Assembly (NCBI RefSeq): GCF_003966155.1
Contig: NZ_RXNS01000009.1
Coordinates: forward strand, 118,766 to 182,765
From: Halomonas nitroreducens
Lineage (GTDB): Bacteria > Pseudomonadota > Gammaproteobacteria > Pseudomonadales > Halomonadaceae
Direction of reading: 5' to 3'
DNA length: 64,000 bases
A program made the translations under genes and the position numbers. The notes beneath the pieces were generated by a model, which ran no database searches, had not been told where the DNA came from, and saw only the letters and a program-made list of their open reading frames with translations. This document shows, in pieces, positions 37,523-57,147 of this stretch; position 1 is the stretch's first letter, and each line of letters begins with the position of its first letter.

Positions 37523-39559
37523 ATGAAACCGATGACACGCGCGCTTGCGGTGCTGGCCATGCTGGCGATATCCACCGCCGCCATGGCGGCATCCACGCTC
37601 ACCAGCCTCGATTTCCGCCAGGGGGGCGGCGGGGCCCTCGAGGTGGATCTCGACTTCAGCGGGCCGGTCCCCGAAGTGCGTGGCTATCGCCTCGACGATC
37701 CCCCGCGGTTGACCATCGACCTGATGGAGACGTCCAGCGGCCTGGAACGTCGTCGCCAGGAACTGGGGATCGGCGGCGTCGAGCGGGTCACCGCCCTGGA
37801 GGCCGGTTCGCGGACGCGGCTGGTCTTCGACCTCACGGGGCCGCTGCCCTACGACACCGCCCAGCTCGGCAACCGCCTGCGGCTATCCATCGGCGGCGGG
37901 GTCGCCGCGGCGAGCCCGTCTGCCGAGGCGTCCGCGTCCCCCCGTGATGCAACCGGGCCGAGCGTCGAGGATATCGATTTCCGCCGCGGCGACGACGGCG
38001 CGGGTCGCCTGGTGGTCACCTTCGACCGGGCGGGCGTGGATGCCCGGGTCCGCGAGAGTGGGCGGTCCAGCATCGTGGCCCGCCTGCAGGGCGTGACCCT
38101 GCCGGCCTCCCTGAACCAGGTCTATGACGTCAGTGACTTCGGCACGCCCCTCAAGCGGATCACTCCCCGCCTGGGTCGGGACGGCGTCACCCTGGAGATC
38201 GAGGGCAGCGGTGACTTCGCCATGCTCTCCACCCAGACCGGGCGCCAGCTGACTATCTCGGCCCAGCCGGTGACGCCGGCGGAGCGTGAGGAGCAGGTGC
38301 GCGAGCAGTTCCCCTACACCGGCGAGCGCATCACCCTCAACTTCCAGGACATCGAGGTGCGTTCGGTGCTGGCGATCATCGCCGACTTCACCGGCCTCAA
38401 CCTGGTGGCCAGTGACAGCGTCACCGGCCGCGTCACCCTCAACCTCGAGGATGTGCCCTGGGATCAGGCCCTCGACCTGGTGCTCAAGAGCCATGGCCTG
38501 GCCAGTCGCCAGGAAGGCAACGTCATCGTGGTGGCGCCGGCCGCGGAGCTGGCCCAGCTCGAGCGCCAGGAGCTGGAGGCCCAGGAGCAGCTCGAGACCC
38601 TGGCGCCGCTGGAGACCGAGTATATCCAGGTCAAGTACGCCAAGGCCGGCGACCTGGCGGCGCTGCTGCGCAGCGACACCGGCTTCGGGCTGCTCACCGA
38701 GCGGGGCCGGGTCGCCGTGGACGTGCGCACCAATACCCTGCTGGTGCAGGACACCGCCGAGCAGATCGCTGCCATCCTCCAGACCCTGGAGCAGCTGGAC
38801 GTGGCGGTGCGCCAGGTGCAGATCGAGGCGCGGATCGTCATCGCCCGGGACAGCGCCACCCGCGAGCTGGGGGTGAACTGGGGGCTTTCTGCCGCGGACA
38901 CCCCCGCCATTCACCATGGTGGCAGTGACATTGACCTGGGTGGGGCGGCGACCGGTAGTGTGCCCGATGGCGGGCTGTCCGTGGATCTGGGGAGCGCCGT
39001 GAATCCTTCCACCGCCTTCAGCTTCGGCTACCTGTCCGGCGATATCCTGCTCGACCTGGAGCTGCGGGCACTGGAGAGCGAGGGCAAGAGCCAGACCATC
39101 TCCCAGCCGCGGGTAATCACCGCCAACCAGAGCACGGCGCTGATCAAGCAGGGCACCGAGATCCCCTACCAGGAGTCGACCTCCAGCGGGGCGACCAACG
39201 TCGAGTTCAAGGAAGCCGTGCTGTCCCTGGAGGTGACACCACAGATCACCCCGGACAACCGCATCATCATGGACCTGGTGATCAACAACGACACGGTGGC
39301 TGATCAGACCTTCGGCGGGGCGCCCGCTATCGACACCAACGAGATCACCACCCAGGTGCTGGTGGAGAACGGCGAGACCGTGGTGCTGGGCGGAATTCTC
39401 ACCACCGAGCAGGTGCGCAGCCTGTTCAAGACGCCCTTCCTGGGCGACCTGCCGGTGCTCGGAAATCTCTTCCGCTATACCGAGGACACCAACGATAAGG
39501 TAGAGTTGCTGGTATTCATCACGCCCCGAATACTGGATGACAACCTGGCGATTCGCTGA
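37523..39559 (+). CDS. pilQ: Type IV pilus secretin PilQ
   Basis: PilQ forms the outer-membrane channel for the pilus. The 678-residue precursor has a signal peptide (to about residue 23, [11 protein letters not shown]), two peptidoglycan-binding AMIN domains (about 25-120 and 145-245), a short secretin/TonB N-domain ([24 protein letters not shown]), an N1 domain, and the C-terminal secretin domain with [10 protein letters not shown] and the VPxxPxxG-like gate region near [13 protein letters not shown]. The Shine-Dalgarno GGGAGAGG precedes the ATG. Its TGA overlaps the aroK ATG by one base. Confidence 0.96.
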   Translation: MKPMTRALAVLAMLAISTAAMAASTLTSLDFRQGGGGALEVDLDFSGPVPEVRGYRLDDPPRLTIDLMETSSGLERRRQELGIGGVERVTALEAGSRTRLVFDLTGPLPYDTAQLGNRLRLSIGGGVAAASPSAEASASPRDATGPSVEDIDFRRGDDGAGRLVVTFDRAGVDARVRESGRSSIVARLQGVTLPASLNQVYDVSDFGTPLKRITPRLGRDGVTLEIEGSGDFAMLSTQTGRQLTISAQPVTPAEREEQVREQFPYTGERITLNFQDIEVRSVLAIIADFTGLNLVASDSVTGRVTLNLEDVPWDQALDLVLKSHGLASRQEGNVIVVAPAAELAQLERQELEAQEQLETLAPLETEYIQVKYAKAGDLAALLRSDTGFGLLTERGRVAVDVRTNTLLVQDTAEQIAAILQTLEQLDVAVRQVQIEARIVIARDSATRELGVNWGLSAADTPAIHHGGSDIDLGGAATGSVPDGGLSVDLGSAVNPSTAFSFGYLSGDILLDLELRALESEGKSQTISQPRVITANQSTALIKQGTEIPYQESTSSGATNVEFKEAVLSLEVTPQITPDNRIIMDLVINNDTVADQTFGGAPAIDTNEITTQVLVENGETVVLGGILTTEQVRSLFKTPFLGDLPVLGNLFRYTEDTNDKVELLVFITPRILDDNLAIR

Positions 39560-40101
39560 TGCCGGCACTACCCAATCTGATATTGATCGGCCCCATGGGG
39601 GCCGGAAAGAGCACCATCGGCCGCCTCCTGGCGGCCGAGCTGTCACGTGAGTTCCTCGACAGTGACCATGAGATCCAGGCCCGCTGCGGCGCCGATATCC
39701 CATGGATCTTCGACGTGGAGGGCGAGGCGGGCTTTCGCGATCGCGAGACGCAGATGATCCGCGAGCTGGCCAGGCTCGACAACGTGGTGATTGCCACCGG
39801 TGGCGGTGCCGTGCTGCGGGAGGAGAATCGGCGCGTACTGCGTGACTGCGGCACCGTCGTCTATCTCTATACCACCGTGGAGCAGCAGCTGCGGCGTACC
39901 GCCAAGGATCGCAACCGCCCGCTGCTGCAGCGCGACGATCGCGAGCAGGTGTTGCGCGAGATGTTCGTCCAGCGCGACCCGCTGTACCGGGCCACGGCCG
40001 ATATCATCGTGCGCACCGACCGCCGCGGCCCCCGGGCCGTGGTCAACGAGATCGTGCGCCGCGTGCAGCGCCTGATCGACCCCCTTCAGTGCAAGGCCTG
40101 A
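39559..40101 (+). CDS. aroK: Shikimate kinase
   Basis: AroK phosphorylates shikimate, the fifth shikimate-pathway step. The 180-residue P-loop enzyme has Walker A GPMGAGKS at residues 11-18, the substrate-binding [11 protein letters not shown] and FRDRE, the Walker-B-like [15 protein letters not shown], and the lid region NRPLLQRDD. It is coupled to pilQ (TGATG overlap) and followed 5 bp later by aroB. Pairing pilus and aromatic genes in one unit is a conserved gammaproteobacterial arrangement without a clear functional link. Confidence 0.96.
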   Translation: MPALPNLILIGPMGAGKSTIGRLLAAELSREFLDSDHEIQARCGADIPWIFDVEGEAGFRDRETQMIRELARLDNVVIATGGGAVLREENRRVLRDCGTVVYLYTTVEQQLRRTAKDRNRPLLQRDDREQVLREMFVQRDPLYRATADIIVRTDRRGPRAVVNEIVRRVQRLIDPLQCKA

Positions 40102-40106
40102 GACCC

Positions 40107-41213
40107 ATGACACAACCGGACGATGCCCTGAGTACCCTGCGGGTGGCGCTGGGCGAGCGCAGCTATCCCATCCACATCGGCCCGGGGCTGTTGGGCGATC
40201 CCCAGTGGCTGACGCCCCACCTGGCCGGCCGCCAGGTGATGGTGGTGACCAACGAGACGGTGGCGCCCCTCTACCTGTCGCGCCTGCGGCAGGGGCTTGG
40301 CGACGACCTCGACGTGCGTGAGCTGGTGCTGCCGGATGGCGAGGCCACCAAGACCCTGGCCAGCGTCGAGCGCATCTGGGATGCCCTGCTCGAGGCAGGG
40401 TTCAACCGCCGCTGCACGCTGGTGGCCCTGGGAGGCGGGGTGATCGGCGACATGGTCGGCTTCGCGGCGGCCTGCTACCAGCGCGGCGTGGCCTTCGTGC
40501 AGGTGCCGACCACCCTGCTGTCCCAGGTGGATTCCTCGGTGGGCGGGAAGACCGGGGTGAACCACCCGCGGGGCAAGAACATGATCGGCGCCTTCTGGCA
40601 GCCGCGGGCGGTGCTGATCGACACCGACACCCTGGCGACACTGCCGCCCCGGGAACTGTCCGCCGGCCTTGCCGAGGTGATCAAGTACGGCCTGATTCGC
40701 GATCCTGGCTTCCTGGGCTGGCTGGAGACCCACATGGCAGCGCTGCGCGGGCTCGAGGCCGCGGCGCTGACCCGGGCCATCGAGCGCAGCTGCAGCCTCA
40801 AGGCCGAGATCGTCGCCGAGGACGAGACCGAGCAGGGGGTGAGGGCGCTGCTCAATCTGGGCCATACCTTCGGCCACGCCATCGAGGCGCACCAGGGCTA
40901 TGGGCGCTGGCTGCATGGCGAGGCCGTCGGCACCGGCATGCTGATGGCCGCCGAGCTGTCGCAGCGTCTGGGGTGGCTCGGCGACGCGGATGTGGCGCGG
41001 GTCCGGGCAATCCTTGCGGCGGCGGCGCTGCCCCTGGAGGCCCCCGCCGACATGGCTTCCCGGGACTTCCTGGCGGTCATGCGCCTCGACAAGAAGAACC
41101 TCGACGACCGCCTCCGCCTGATCCTGCTGCGCCGTCTCGGCGAGGCCTGCATCCATGACCAGACGCCTCCCGAATGCCTGGCCGCCCTGCTCGAGGGCTT
41201 CCCGCGCCGCTGA
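40107..41213 (+). CDS. aroB: 3-dehydroquinate synthase
   Basis: AroB converts DAHP, the product of the synthase encoded at 10.4 kb, to 3-dehydroquinate using NAD and a divalent metal. The 368-residue protein shows [31 protein letters not shown], the NAD-binding [20 protein letters not shown], the metal/substrate segment [27 protein letters not shown], and the His pair in [14 protein letters not shown] 40107 ([11 protein letters not shown]) starts 5 bp after aroK; an in-frame ATG at 40089 would overlap aroK. damX, which follows aroB in many relatives, is absent; gltB is next. Confidence 0.96.
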   Translation: MTQPDDALSTLRVALGERSYPIHIGPGLLGDPQWLTPHLAGRQVMVVTNETVAPLYLSRLRQGLGDDLDVRELVLPDGEATKTLASVERIWDALLEAGFNRRCTLVALGGGVIGDMVGFAAACYQRGVAFVQVPTTLLSQVDSSVGGKTGVNHPRGKNMIGAFWQPRAVLIDTDTLATLPPRELSAGLAEVIKYGLIRDPGFLGWLETHMAALRGLEAAALTRAIERSCSLKAEIVAEDETEQGVRALLNLGHTFGHAIEAHQGYGRWLHGEAVGTGMLMAAELSQRLGWLGDADVARVRAILAAAALPLEAPADMASRDFLAVMRLDKKNLDDRLRLILLRRLGEACIHDQTPPECLAALLEGFPRR

Positions 41214-41233
41214 CCCGCGCCGCCTGCCTGTAT

Positions 41234-41266
41234 CGACGCCCGCTGCCCAGCGGGCGTCGTCGTTTT
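41234..41266 (+). terminator. Intrinsic terminator of pilM-aroB
   Basis: CGACGCCCGCTG (41234-41245) and CAGCGGGCGTCG (41248-41259) form a perfect 12-bp stem with a 2-nt turn (a larger loop in practice), followed by TCGTTTTC. Confidence 0.8.
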
Positions 41267-41406
41267 CGGGCCCCTGTCGAGGTCGTCGAGGCGGCTGAGC
41301 TTAATCAACCCGCATGCCTTATGCAGTATCGGTATGGGGGTTGGGCGCCATATTGGACTAAAGTCTAGTGAATGTCGGGCAGGCATGAAACGCTCGTATT
41401 GATCTC

Positions 41407-41436
41407 CTGCAACTCGTTGAGTTGACGGGTTTTTTT
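41407..41436 (+). terminator. Terminator-like hairpin with no upstream gene
   Basis: CAACTC (41410-41415) pairs with GAGTTG (41419-41424) around GTT; CC/GG pairs continue the stem after a small internal loop, followed by seven T residues (41430-41436). It lies 170 bp after the aroB terminator, so it should end a transcript that starts within the gap. Confidence 0.55.
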
Positions 41437-41501
41437 GCTTTTCTTTGATTGCAAGTCACGGATTTGTCGATGGTTTTGCGGAGCGGGGCAGGGGAGGGGC
41501 G

Positions 41502-41531
41502 TTGCGTGGTGACGGCCAGGCTGGCTATGCT
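41502..41531 (+). promoter_or_regulatory. Predicted promoter for gltBD
   Basis: TTGCGT (41502-41507) and TATGCT (41526-41531) are 18 bp apart; predicted start near 41538 gives a leader of about 110 nt. The -10 box lies in the loop of a hairpin, AGGCTGG / CCAGCCT (41518-41540), followed by TTTT, echoing the ubiD promoter. Confidence 0.5.
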
Positions 41532-41649
41532 GTCCAGCCTTTTGCCATGCAGTCTTGATGTCTCGGAATCGGCATCGTGAAAGAAGAAAAACATTATAAA
41601 ATATCACATGAAACTGCATAAAAACACCCTTATCAGCTGAGGCACGCCC

Positions 41650-50381
<8,732 letters not shown>

Positions 50382-50406
50382 TTTTCCTCCAACGCTGACT
50401 CGCTAA

Positions 50407-51711
<1,305 letters not shown>

Positions 51712-51741
51712 GCGAACACTGTTGTCTTTGTCGGCGTGATT

Positions 51742-51759
51742 TGTAGGAGATCGCCTACA
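51742..51759 (+). promoter_or_regulatory. GacA/UvrY-type upstream activating site
   Basis: TGTAGGAGATCGCCTACA is an 18-bp dyad with half-sites TGTAGG and CCTACA separated by 6 bp. The established GacA box is TGTAAG-N6-CTTACA; each half-site differs by one symmetric base, and the central AGATC agrees with the UvrY/GacA-type core as I recall it. It lies about 100 bp upstream of the predicted start of the GGA-rich RNA. Confidence 0.65.
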
Positions 51760-51793
51760 AAACGACGACGACATCGACCATAGTTAGCTTGAG

Positions 51794-51825
51794 AAAGGCC
51801 GATGCCCTGGCGTCGGCCTTTTTTT
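51794..51825 (+). terminator. Intrinsic terminator of eno
   Basis: AAAGGCCGA (51794-51802) pairs with TCGGCCTTT (51813-51821), followed by a continuing T-run to 51825. It ends the pyrG-kdsA-eno transcript and separates it from the downstream RNA. Confidence 0.92.
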
Positions 51826-51845
51826 ATCCCCTTGATAATAAAGGA

Positions 51846-52102
51846 TTTTATAGAGGGCTGGCGTGACGCGCTGAGGGGCGTGAATGACGAGGGCATGGTT
51901 GAGAAGTCGCCAGGTCCTGCCACAATGAACTCGGGATCAGGGAGAGCGGAGTCTCTCCCGGCAGGATGCCACGGGATGCAGTCTCGAGTGCGCGCGGTGT
52001 GACAGGACGTCGCCTCCGCGCAGGGATGCCACTCAAGGAGATCGAGCGGACGGAGCCGCTCAAGGACGGCTAGGAGCGGGCGGCCTGCGGGTCGCCCTTT
52101 TT
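51846..52102 (+). ncRNA. Predicted CsrA/RsmA-sequestering small RNA (RsmZ/CsrB type)
   Basis: About 257 nt, non-coding, with 13 GGA motifs between 51843 and 52075. Several are in hairpin loops: GGGAGAG/CTCTCCC with loop CGGAGT (51940-51959), GGCA/TGCC with loop GGA (51960-51970), GCA/TGC with loop GGGA (52020-52029), GAGCGG/CCGCTC with loop ACGGAG (52044-52061). ACAGGACGT at 52002 resembles the CsrA consensus. It ends in an intrinsic terminator at 52078-52102. A GacA-like site lies upstream, csrA is in the window, and in P. aeruginosa rsmZ also lies beside fdxA. The 5' end (GATAAT -10 at 51834-51839) is the weakest part. Confidence 0.72.
52078..52102 (+). terminator. Intrinsic terminator of the GGA-rich RNA
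   Basis: GGGCGGC (52078-52084) pairs with GTCGCCC (52091-52097), one G-U pair, loop CTGCGG, followed by five T residues (52098-52102). No protein gene lies upstream to explain it. Confidence 0.82.
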
Positions 52103-52133
52103 GCCTGGTGTTCTCCGCCACTGTCATGGCAAG

Positions 52134-52173
52134 ACGACGACGCCGAATGTCGAGAGACATTCGGCGTCGTCGT
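52134..52173. terminator. Perfect 18-bp hairpin downstream of fdxA
   Basis: ACGACGACGCCGAATGTC (52134-52151) and GACATTCGGCGTCGTCGT (52156-52173) form a perfect stem with a GAGA loop. It lies 20 bp beyond the fdxA stop and probably terminates fdxA on the reverse strand, with TCTTG after the stem. Confidence 0.65.
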
Positions 52174-52193
52174 GTCCAAGGAGAAGGGCGGGG

Positions 52194-52517
52194 TCAGCGC
52201 TCCAGGTGCTCGAGCTTGCCGGGCTTGCCGTCCCACTCTTCGGCGTCGGCCGGCGGGTCCTTCTTCTCGGAAATATTCGGCCACACCTCCGAGAGCTCGG
52301 CATTGATCTCGATGAACTGTTCCTGACCCTCGGGCAACTCGTCCTCGGAGAAGATTGCCTCGGCCGGGCATTCGGGCTCGCACAGCGCGCAATCGATGCA
52401 CTCATCGGGGTGAATCACCAGAAAGTTGGGACCCTCGTAGAAGCAGTCCACCGGGCAGACCTCGACACAGTCGGTGTACTTGCACTTGATGCAGTTCTCG
52501 GTGACGACGAATGTCAT
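52194..52517 (-). CDS. fdxA: 7Fe ferredoxin FdxA
   Basis: The 107-residue protein is a [3Fe-4S][4Fe-4S] ferredoxin. Cys9, Cys17 and Cys21 ([17 protein letters not shown]) serve the first cluster and Cys40, Cys43, Cys46, Cys50 ([11 protein letters not shown]) the second, with the usual swap of the last Cys of each motif. The acidic C-terminal tail ([26 protein letters not shown]) is typical of FdxA. It lies downstream of mutS on the same strand, as in Pseudomonas aeruginosa, where rsmZ is the other neighbour. Its electron partners are unknown. Confidence 0.95.
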   Translation of the reverse strand: MTFVVTENCIKCKYTDCVEVCPVDCFYEGPNFLVIHPDECIDCALCEPECPAEAIFSEDELPEGQEQFIEINAELSEVWPNISEKKDPPADAEEWDGKPGKLEHLER

Positions 52518-52673
52518 GTCAGTCTCCCTTCCTCGGGGCCGGGGCGCGCCGCGGCCGATCGGTCTTGAATGTTGAGTTTTCGGTTATAAAAACGGCTGCT
52601 TTTATAATATGTAGAACTTGGCCGAACCATTCTAGTCGGCTCGCCCCGCCTCCCGCAAGCGACCCCCGCGCGG

Positions 52674-55256
52674 TCACAGGCTCTCCTGCCAGCGGTAGAG
52701 CCACTCCAGCGCCTGGCGCGGGGTAACATCGTCCAGGCTGAGGCCGGCAAGGCTTTCCACCAGGGGGTGCGGCGCGCTGGCGAAGAGGTCGGCCTGCTGG
52801 GGCGCGGGCCCATCCTCCGGGGCGCGCGATGCCGCGCTGCGCTGGCCCTGGTCGATCTCCTGCTGCTCCAGATGGGTGAGCTTCTCCCGCGCCCGGCTGA
52901 TCACCCCCTGGGGCACGCCGGCGAGCTGGGCCACCTGGAGACCATAGCTCTGACTGGCCGGGCCGTCCTCCACCCGGTGCATGAAAACGATGCCGTCGCG
53001 GTGTTCCGCCGCCGTCAGGTGGACGTTGGCCACCCCGGGCGCCTGATCCGCCAGGGCCGTCATCTCGAAGTAGTGGGTGGCGAACAGTGTGAAGGCGCGG
53101 CTGCGGGTCAGGTGCTCGGCGCTGGCCCAGGCCAGGGACAGGCCGTCGAAGGTCGAGGTCCCGCGGCCGATCTCGTCCATCAGCACCAGGCTGTGGTCGG
53201 TGGCGTTGTGCAGGATGTTGGCGGTCTCGGTCATCTCCACCATGAAGGTGGAGCGGCCGCCGGCCAGGTCGTCTGAGGAGCCGATGCGCGTGAAGATGCG
53301 ATCCACCGGGCCGATCGTGGCTTCGTCGGCGGGCACGAAGCTGCCGGTATGGGCGAGCAGGGTGATCAGCGCCGCCTGGCGCATGTAGGTCGACTTGCCG
53401 CCCATGTTGGGACCGGTGATCACCAGCATGCGGCGCTCGTCGTCCATGTGCAGGTCGTTGGGCACGAAGGGGGCGTCGCTGACCCGCTCGACCACCGGGT
53501 GGCGACCGCCGCGGATGGCCAGGCCGGGGGCCTCGGGCAGCGTCGGGCGCACGAAGTCCAGGGCCCGGGAGCGCTCGGCGAACGCGGCCAGCACGTCCAG
53601 GGCGGCCAGGGCGCGGGCGCTGGCCTGCAGGGCGCCGAGCTCGGCGTTGAGCTCGTCCAGCAGGCTCTCGTAGAGCAGCTTCTCCCGGGCCAGGGCCCGG
53701 GACTTGGCCGACAGGGCCTTGTCCTCGAACTCCTTGAGCTCGGGGATGATGAAGCGCTCGGCGTTCTTGAGGGTCTGGCGGCGGATATAGTCCACCGGGG
53801 CGTCGCGGGCCTGGGCGCGGGGGATCTCGATGTAGTAGCCGTGGACCCGGTTGTAGCCCACCTTGAGACCGGGCAGGCCGGTCCGCTCGCGCTCCCGGGT
53901 CTCCAGTTGCACCAGGTAGTCGCCGGCGTGCTCGGCCAGGCCGCGGTGCTCGTCGAGTTCGGCGTCGAAGCCCTCGGCGATCACCCCGCCGTCGCGGATC
54001 ACCACCGGCGGGTTCTCCACCAGGGCCCGGGCCAGGGTGTCGGCGAGGGTGGGGTAGGGACGGATATGGCGCTTCAGCTCGTCCAGGGCGGTGCCGTCCG
54101 CGTAGTCGGCCAGTTCGCCCTGGAGGTCGGGCAGGGCGGCCAGGGCATCGCGCAGGCGCGCCAGGTCACGGGGACGGGCACTGTAGAGGGCGACCCGGGC
54201 GAGGATACGCTCCACGTCACCGATGGCCTTGAGCGAGTCGCGCAGCGGCTCGAAGCCGTCCCGGTCGAGCAGGGCGGCCACCGCCGCCTGGCGTCCGCCC
54301 ACCTGGGCGCGGTCGCGCAGCGGGCGGTTGAGCCAGCGCTTGAGCAGTCGCGAGCCCATGGCGGTGGCGGTGGTGTCGAGCACGCTGGCCAGGGTGTTGT
54401 CCGTGCCGCCGGCGAGGTTGATGTCGATTTCCAGGTTACGCCGGCTGGCGGCATCGATCACCACAGCGTCATCCCGGCTCTCCACGCCGATGGCGGTGAC
54501 GTGGGGCAGGCGCGAGCGCTGGGTGTCCCGGGCATAGTCGATCAGCACCCCGGCGGCGGTGAGCGCCGCCTCGAGATGGGCGCAGCCGAAGCCGCGCAGG
54601 TCCTGGACCGCGAACTGGTCGCACAGGGTACGGATGGCGGACTCGAGGTCGAACAGCCAGTCGCTCTGGCGGCGCAGGCCGCGGCGCTCCTCGAGGACGG
54701 GGGGCAGGGCGAGGCTCTCGGGGAGCAGCAGCTCGGCCGGGTCCAGGCGCGTCAGCTCGGCGAGCATCTCGGCCTCGCCCTCGACCTCCAGCACGCTGAA
54801 GCGCCCGCTGGACAGCTCCAGCCAGGCCAGGCCCCAGCGTTCGCCGACGGGATGGGCCGCCACCACCAGGTTGTCGCGGCGCGCATCCAGCAGGGCCTCG
54901 TCGTAGAGGGTGCCGGGGGTGACGATGCGCACGACCTTGCGCTCTACCGGCCCCTTGCTGGTCGCCGGATCGCCCATCTGCTCGCAGATGGCCACCGATT
55001 CGCCGGCCTGGACGAGCCGGGCGAGGTAGCCCTCGGCGCTGTGGTAGGGCACGCCGGCCATGGGGATCGGCTGGCCCGCCGACTGGCCGCGTTGGGTCAG
55101 GGTGATGTCGAGCAGGGCGGCGGCGCGCTTGGCATCCTCGAAGAACAGCTCGTAGAAGTCGCCCATGCGGTAGAAGAGCAGCACCTCCGGATGCTCGCGC
55201 TTGATCTTCAGGTACTGTGCCATCATCGGCGTGTGCTGGGCGCTGACCTGTGACAT
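52674..55256 (-). CDS. mutS: DNA mismatch repair protein MutS
   Basis: MutS finds base mismatches and recruits MutL. The 860-residue protein has the N-terminal mismatch-binding domain with the Phe-Tyr-Glu-type motif in [19 protein letters not shown], connector, lever and clamp domains, and a C-terminal ATPase with Walker [14 protein letters not shown] (about residue 615), [12 protein letters not shown] and THYFEMT. The start [15 protein letters not shown] at 55256 is the beginning of conserved sequence; 27 residues of upstream open frame look non-coding. It diverges from pncC. Confidence 0.96.
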   Translation of the reverse strand: MSQVSAQHTPMMAQYLKIKREHPEVLLFYRMGDFYELFFEDAKRAAALLDITLTQRGQSAGQPIPMAGVPYHSAEGYLARLVQAGESVAICEQMGDPATSKGPVERKVVRIVTPGTLYDEALLDARRDNLVVAAHPVGERWGLAWLELSSGRFSVLEVEGEAEMLAELTRLDPAELLLPESLALPPVLEERRGLRRQSDWLFDLESAIRTLCDQFAVQDLRGFGCAHLEAALTAAGVLIDYARDTQRSRLPHVTAIGVESRDDAVVIDAASRRNLEIDINLAGGTDNTLASVLDTTATAMGSRLLKRWLNRPLRDRAQVGGRQAAVAALLDRDGFEPLRDSLKAIGDVERILARVALYSARPRDLARLRDALAALPDLQGELADYADGTALDELKRHIRPYPTLADTLARALVENPPVVIRDGGVIAEGFDAELDEHRGLAEHAGDYLVQLETRERERTGLPGLKVGYNRVHGYYIEIPRAQARDAPVDYIRRQTLKNAERFIIPELKEFEDKALSAKSRALAREKLLYESLLDELNAELGALQASARALAALDVLAAFAERSRALDFVRPTLPEAPGLAIRGGRHPVVERVSDAPFVPNDLHMDDERRMLVITGPNMGGKSTYMRQAALITLLAHTGSFVPADEATIGPVDRIFTRIGSSDDLAGGRSTFMVEMTETANILHNATDHSLVLMDEIGRGTSTFDGLSLAWASAEHLTRSRAFTLFATHYFEMTALADQAPGVANVHLTAAEHRDGIVFMHRVEDGPASQSYGLQVAQLAGVPQGVISRAREKLTHLEQQEIDQGQRSAASRAPEDGPAPQQADLFASAPHPLVESLAGLSLDDVTPRQALEWLYRWQESL

Positions 55257-55412
55257 GGGTTTCCTTGGACGTCCTGTGGTGAGGGTGGCGATATGCGCGG
55301 AGACCGGCGTCGAGCACGCCATGCATGTCTCGGGCAAAGCCAGTATTCTACGCCCAAGGGCGGTCGACGTCAGGCCGCCGCGTGCGGATCACCATCGCCA
55401 GGGAGGGAGGCC

Positions 55413-55952
55413 ATGACCTCGACCGCCGAGGACCTCGAACGACGCGACACGCGGTACCTCGCTGAACGGCTCGGCGAGTGCTGTCGGACCAGGGGCGTCA
55501 CCGTCACCGCCGCAGAGTCCTGCACCGGTGGCGGAGTGGCCAGTGCCATCACCGCAGTGGCCGGCAGTTCCGACTATTTCGAGACTGGCTACGTGACCTA
55601 TGCCAATGGCGCCAAGGCCCGCCTGCTGGGAGTGTCGACGTCGCTGCTCGAAGAACACGGCGCGGTCAGCCGCGAGGTGGTCGAAGCCATGGTGGCCGGC
55701 GCCTGCCGGGACAGCGGTGCCGGGCTGGCCGTGGCCGTCAGCGGCGTGGCGGGCCCCGGCGGCGGCAGTCCCGACAAGCCGGTGGGCACGGTCTGGCTGG
55801 CCTGGGGCTCGGCGAGCCGGGTCCGAGCCGAGTGCCGGCATTTCCCCGGGGACCGCCAGGCCGTGCGCGAGCAGGCCGTGAAGGCCGCCCTGGCCGGGTT
55901 GATCCTGTCCCTGGCGGACGACCGGCCCGACACGGTCGTGGGCAGCAGATGA
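55413..55952 (+). CDS. pncC: Nicotinamide-nucleotide amidohydrolase (CinA C-terminal domain)
   Basis: PncC deamidates nicotinamide mononucleotide to nicotinate mononucleotide, recycling NAD from products such as those of DNA ligase. The 179-residue protein is a stand-alone CinA C-terminal domain: [19 protein letters not shown] with the catalytic Ser36, [21 protein letters not shown], and [24 protein letters not shown]. The ATG at 55413 follows GGGAGGGAGG. It lies directly before recA, a common gammaproteobacterial pairing, but recA has its own LexA-controlled promoter between them. Confidence 0.93.
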   Translation: MTSTAEDLERRDTRYLAERLGECCRTRGVTVTAAESCTGGGVASAITAVAGSSDYFETGYVTYANGAKARLLGVSTSLLEEHGAVSREVVEAMVAGACRDSGAGLAVAVSGVAGPGGGSPDKPVGTVWLAWGSASRVRAECRHFPGDRQAVREQAVKAALAGLILSLADDRPDTVVGSR

Positions 55953-55983
55953 GGCTGGCCGAGCGCCGCGTTTTTCGTCATAC

Positions 55984-56003
55984 TACTGTGCAGTCATACA
56001 GTG
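55984..56003 (+). promoter_or_regulatory. LexA (SOS) box of recA
   Basis: TACTGTGCAGTCATACAGTG contains CTGT-N8-ACAG exactly (CTGT 55986-55989, ACAG 55998-56001), the gammaproteobacterial LexA consensus. It lies 85 bp upstream of the recA ATG and supports SOS induction of recA and recX. Confidence 0.9.
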
Positions 56004-56088
56004 CTTTTCGACAGGGGCCACGAGCCCGTCGCCGCCATTCCCGCTTTCGTCATGCCGTCCTCGACGGCGACCGCTTAGGAGATCCTTC

Positions 56089-57144
56089 ATGGCTCAGGAC
56101 GACAACCGTTCCAAGGCGCTGAGCGCCGCGCTTTCCCAGATCGAGCGCCAGTTCGGCAAGGGCACCGTGATGCGCCTGGGCGACACCCCGCGCGTGGTGA
56201 TGCCGTCGGTATCCACCGGCTCGCTGGGCCTGGATATCGCGCTGGGCATCGGCGGCCTGCCCTATGGCCGCGTGGTGGAGATCTTCGGCCCCGAGTCCTC
56301 GGGCAAGACTACCCTGACCCTGTCGGTAATCGCCGAGGCTCAGAAGCAGGGCAAGACCTGCGCCTTTATCGACGCCGAGCACGCCCTGGACCCGAGCTAT
56401 GCCGAGAAGCTCGGCGTCAACCTCGACGACCTGCTGGTCTCCCAACCCGACACCGGCGAGCAGGCGCTCGAGATCTGCGACATGCTGGTGCGCTCCGGCG
56501 GCGTCGACGTGATCATCATCGACTCCGTGGCGGCGCTGACCCCGCGGGCCGAGATCGAGGGCGAGATGGGGGATTCCCACGTCGGCCTCCAGGCACGGCT
56601 GATGTCCCAGGCCCTGCGCAAGATCACCGGCCACATCAAGAACGCCAACTGCATGGTGGTCTTCATCAACCAGATCCGCATGAAGATCGGCGTGATGTTC
56701 GGCAGTCCCGAGACCACCACCGGCGGCAACGCCCTGAAATTCTACTCCAGCGTGCGCCTCGACATCCGTCGTACCGGCTCGGTGAAGCAGGGTGACGAGG
56801 TCACCGGCAACGAGACCCGGGTCAAGGTCGTCAAGAACAAGGTGGCGCCGCCGTTCCGCCAGGCCGAGTTCCAGATCCTCTACGGCAAGGGCATCTACCA
56901 CGCCGGCGAGGTGGTCGACCTGGGGGTGCAGTGCGGCCTGGTCGACAAGGCCGGCGCCTGGTACAGCTACCAGGGCAACAAGATCGGCCAGGGCAAGGCC
57001 AATGCCGCCCAGTTCCTCGAGGACAACCCGGCGGTGATGGAGGAGATCGAGAGCCAGATCCGCGCCCAGCTGCTTGCCACGCCCGAGCCCAAGGAGGAGG
57101 CGGCCGAGGCCACCGCCGGCGAACGCGACGACGACCTGCTCTAA
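56089..57144 (+). CDS. recA: Recombinase RecA
   Basis: RecA forms filaments on single-stranded DNA, drives strand exchange and stimulates LexA self-cleavage. The 351-residue protein shows Walker [10 protein letters not shown] (residues 67-74), Walker B-type [12 protein letters not shown], the DNA-binding loops ([50 protein letters not shown]) and an acidic C-terminal tail ending GERDDDLL. A LexA box precedes it and recX follows after 3 bp. Confidence 0.99.
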   Translation: MAQDDNRSKALSAALSQIERQFGKGTVMRLGDTPRVVMPSVSTGSLGLDIALGIGGLPYGRVVEIFGPESSGKTTLTLSVIAEAQKQGKTCAFIDAEHALDPSYAEKLGVNLDDLLVSQPDTGEQALEICDMLVRSGGVDVIIIDSVAALTPRAEIEGEMGDSHVGLQARLMSQALRKITGHIKNANCMVVFINQIRMKIGVMFGSPETTTGGNALKFYSSVRLDIRRTGSVKQGDEVTGNETRVKVVKNKVAPPFRQAEFQILYGKGIYHAGEVVDLGVQCGLVDKAGAWYSYQGNKIGQGKANAAQFLEDNPAVMEEIESQIRAQLLATPEPKEEAAEATAGERDDDLL

Positions 57145-57147
57145 GCC

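Larger units (their letters stand above)
41214..41649 (+). other. aroB-gltB intergenic region
   Basis: The 436-bp gap has no gene. In order it holds the aroB terminator (41234-41266), a dyad-like GGACTAAAGTCTAG near 41354-41369, a second terminator-like hairpin with a seven-T run (41407-41436), a promoter for gltB (41502-41531) overlapping a third hairpin, and a very AT-rich final 80 bp before the gltB ATG. Two terminators with no gene between them suggest a short extra transcript. Confidence 0.55.
51712..52193 (+). other. eno-fdxA intergenic region, overview
   Basis: These 482 bp between convergent eno and fdxA hold no protein gene. In order: a GacA/UvrY-like dyad (51742-51759), the eno terminator (51794-51825), a GGA-rich predicted small RNA (about 51846-52102) with its own terminator, and a long perfect hairpin next to fdxA (52134-52173). 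Confidence 0.8.

Noticed and set aside
51826..52077. Protein gene between eno and fdxA
   Set aside because: Short frames here lack ribosome sites and conserved-looking sequence; the GGA-loop hairpins and terminator explain the region better as RNA.
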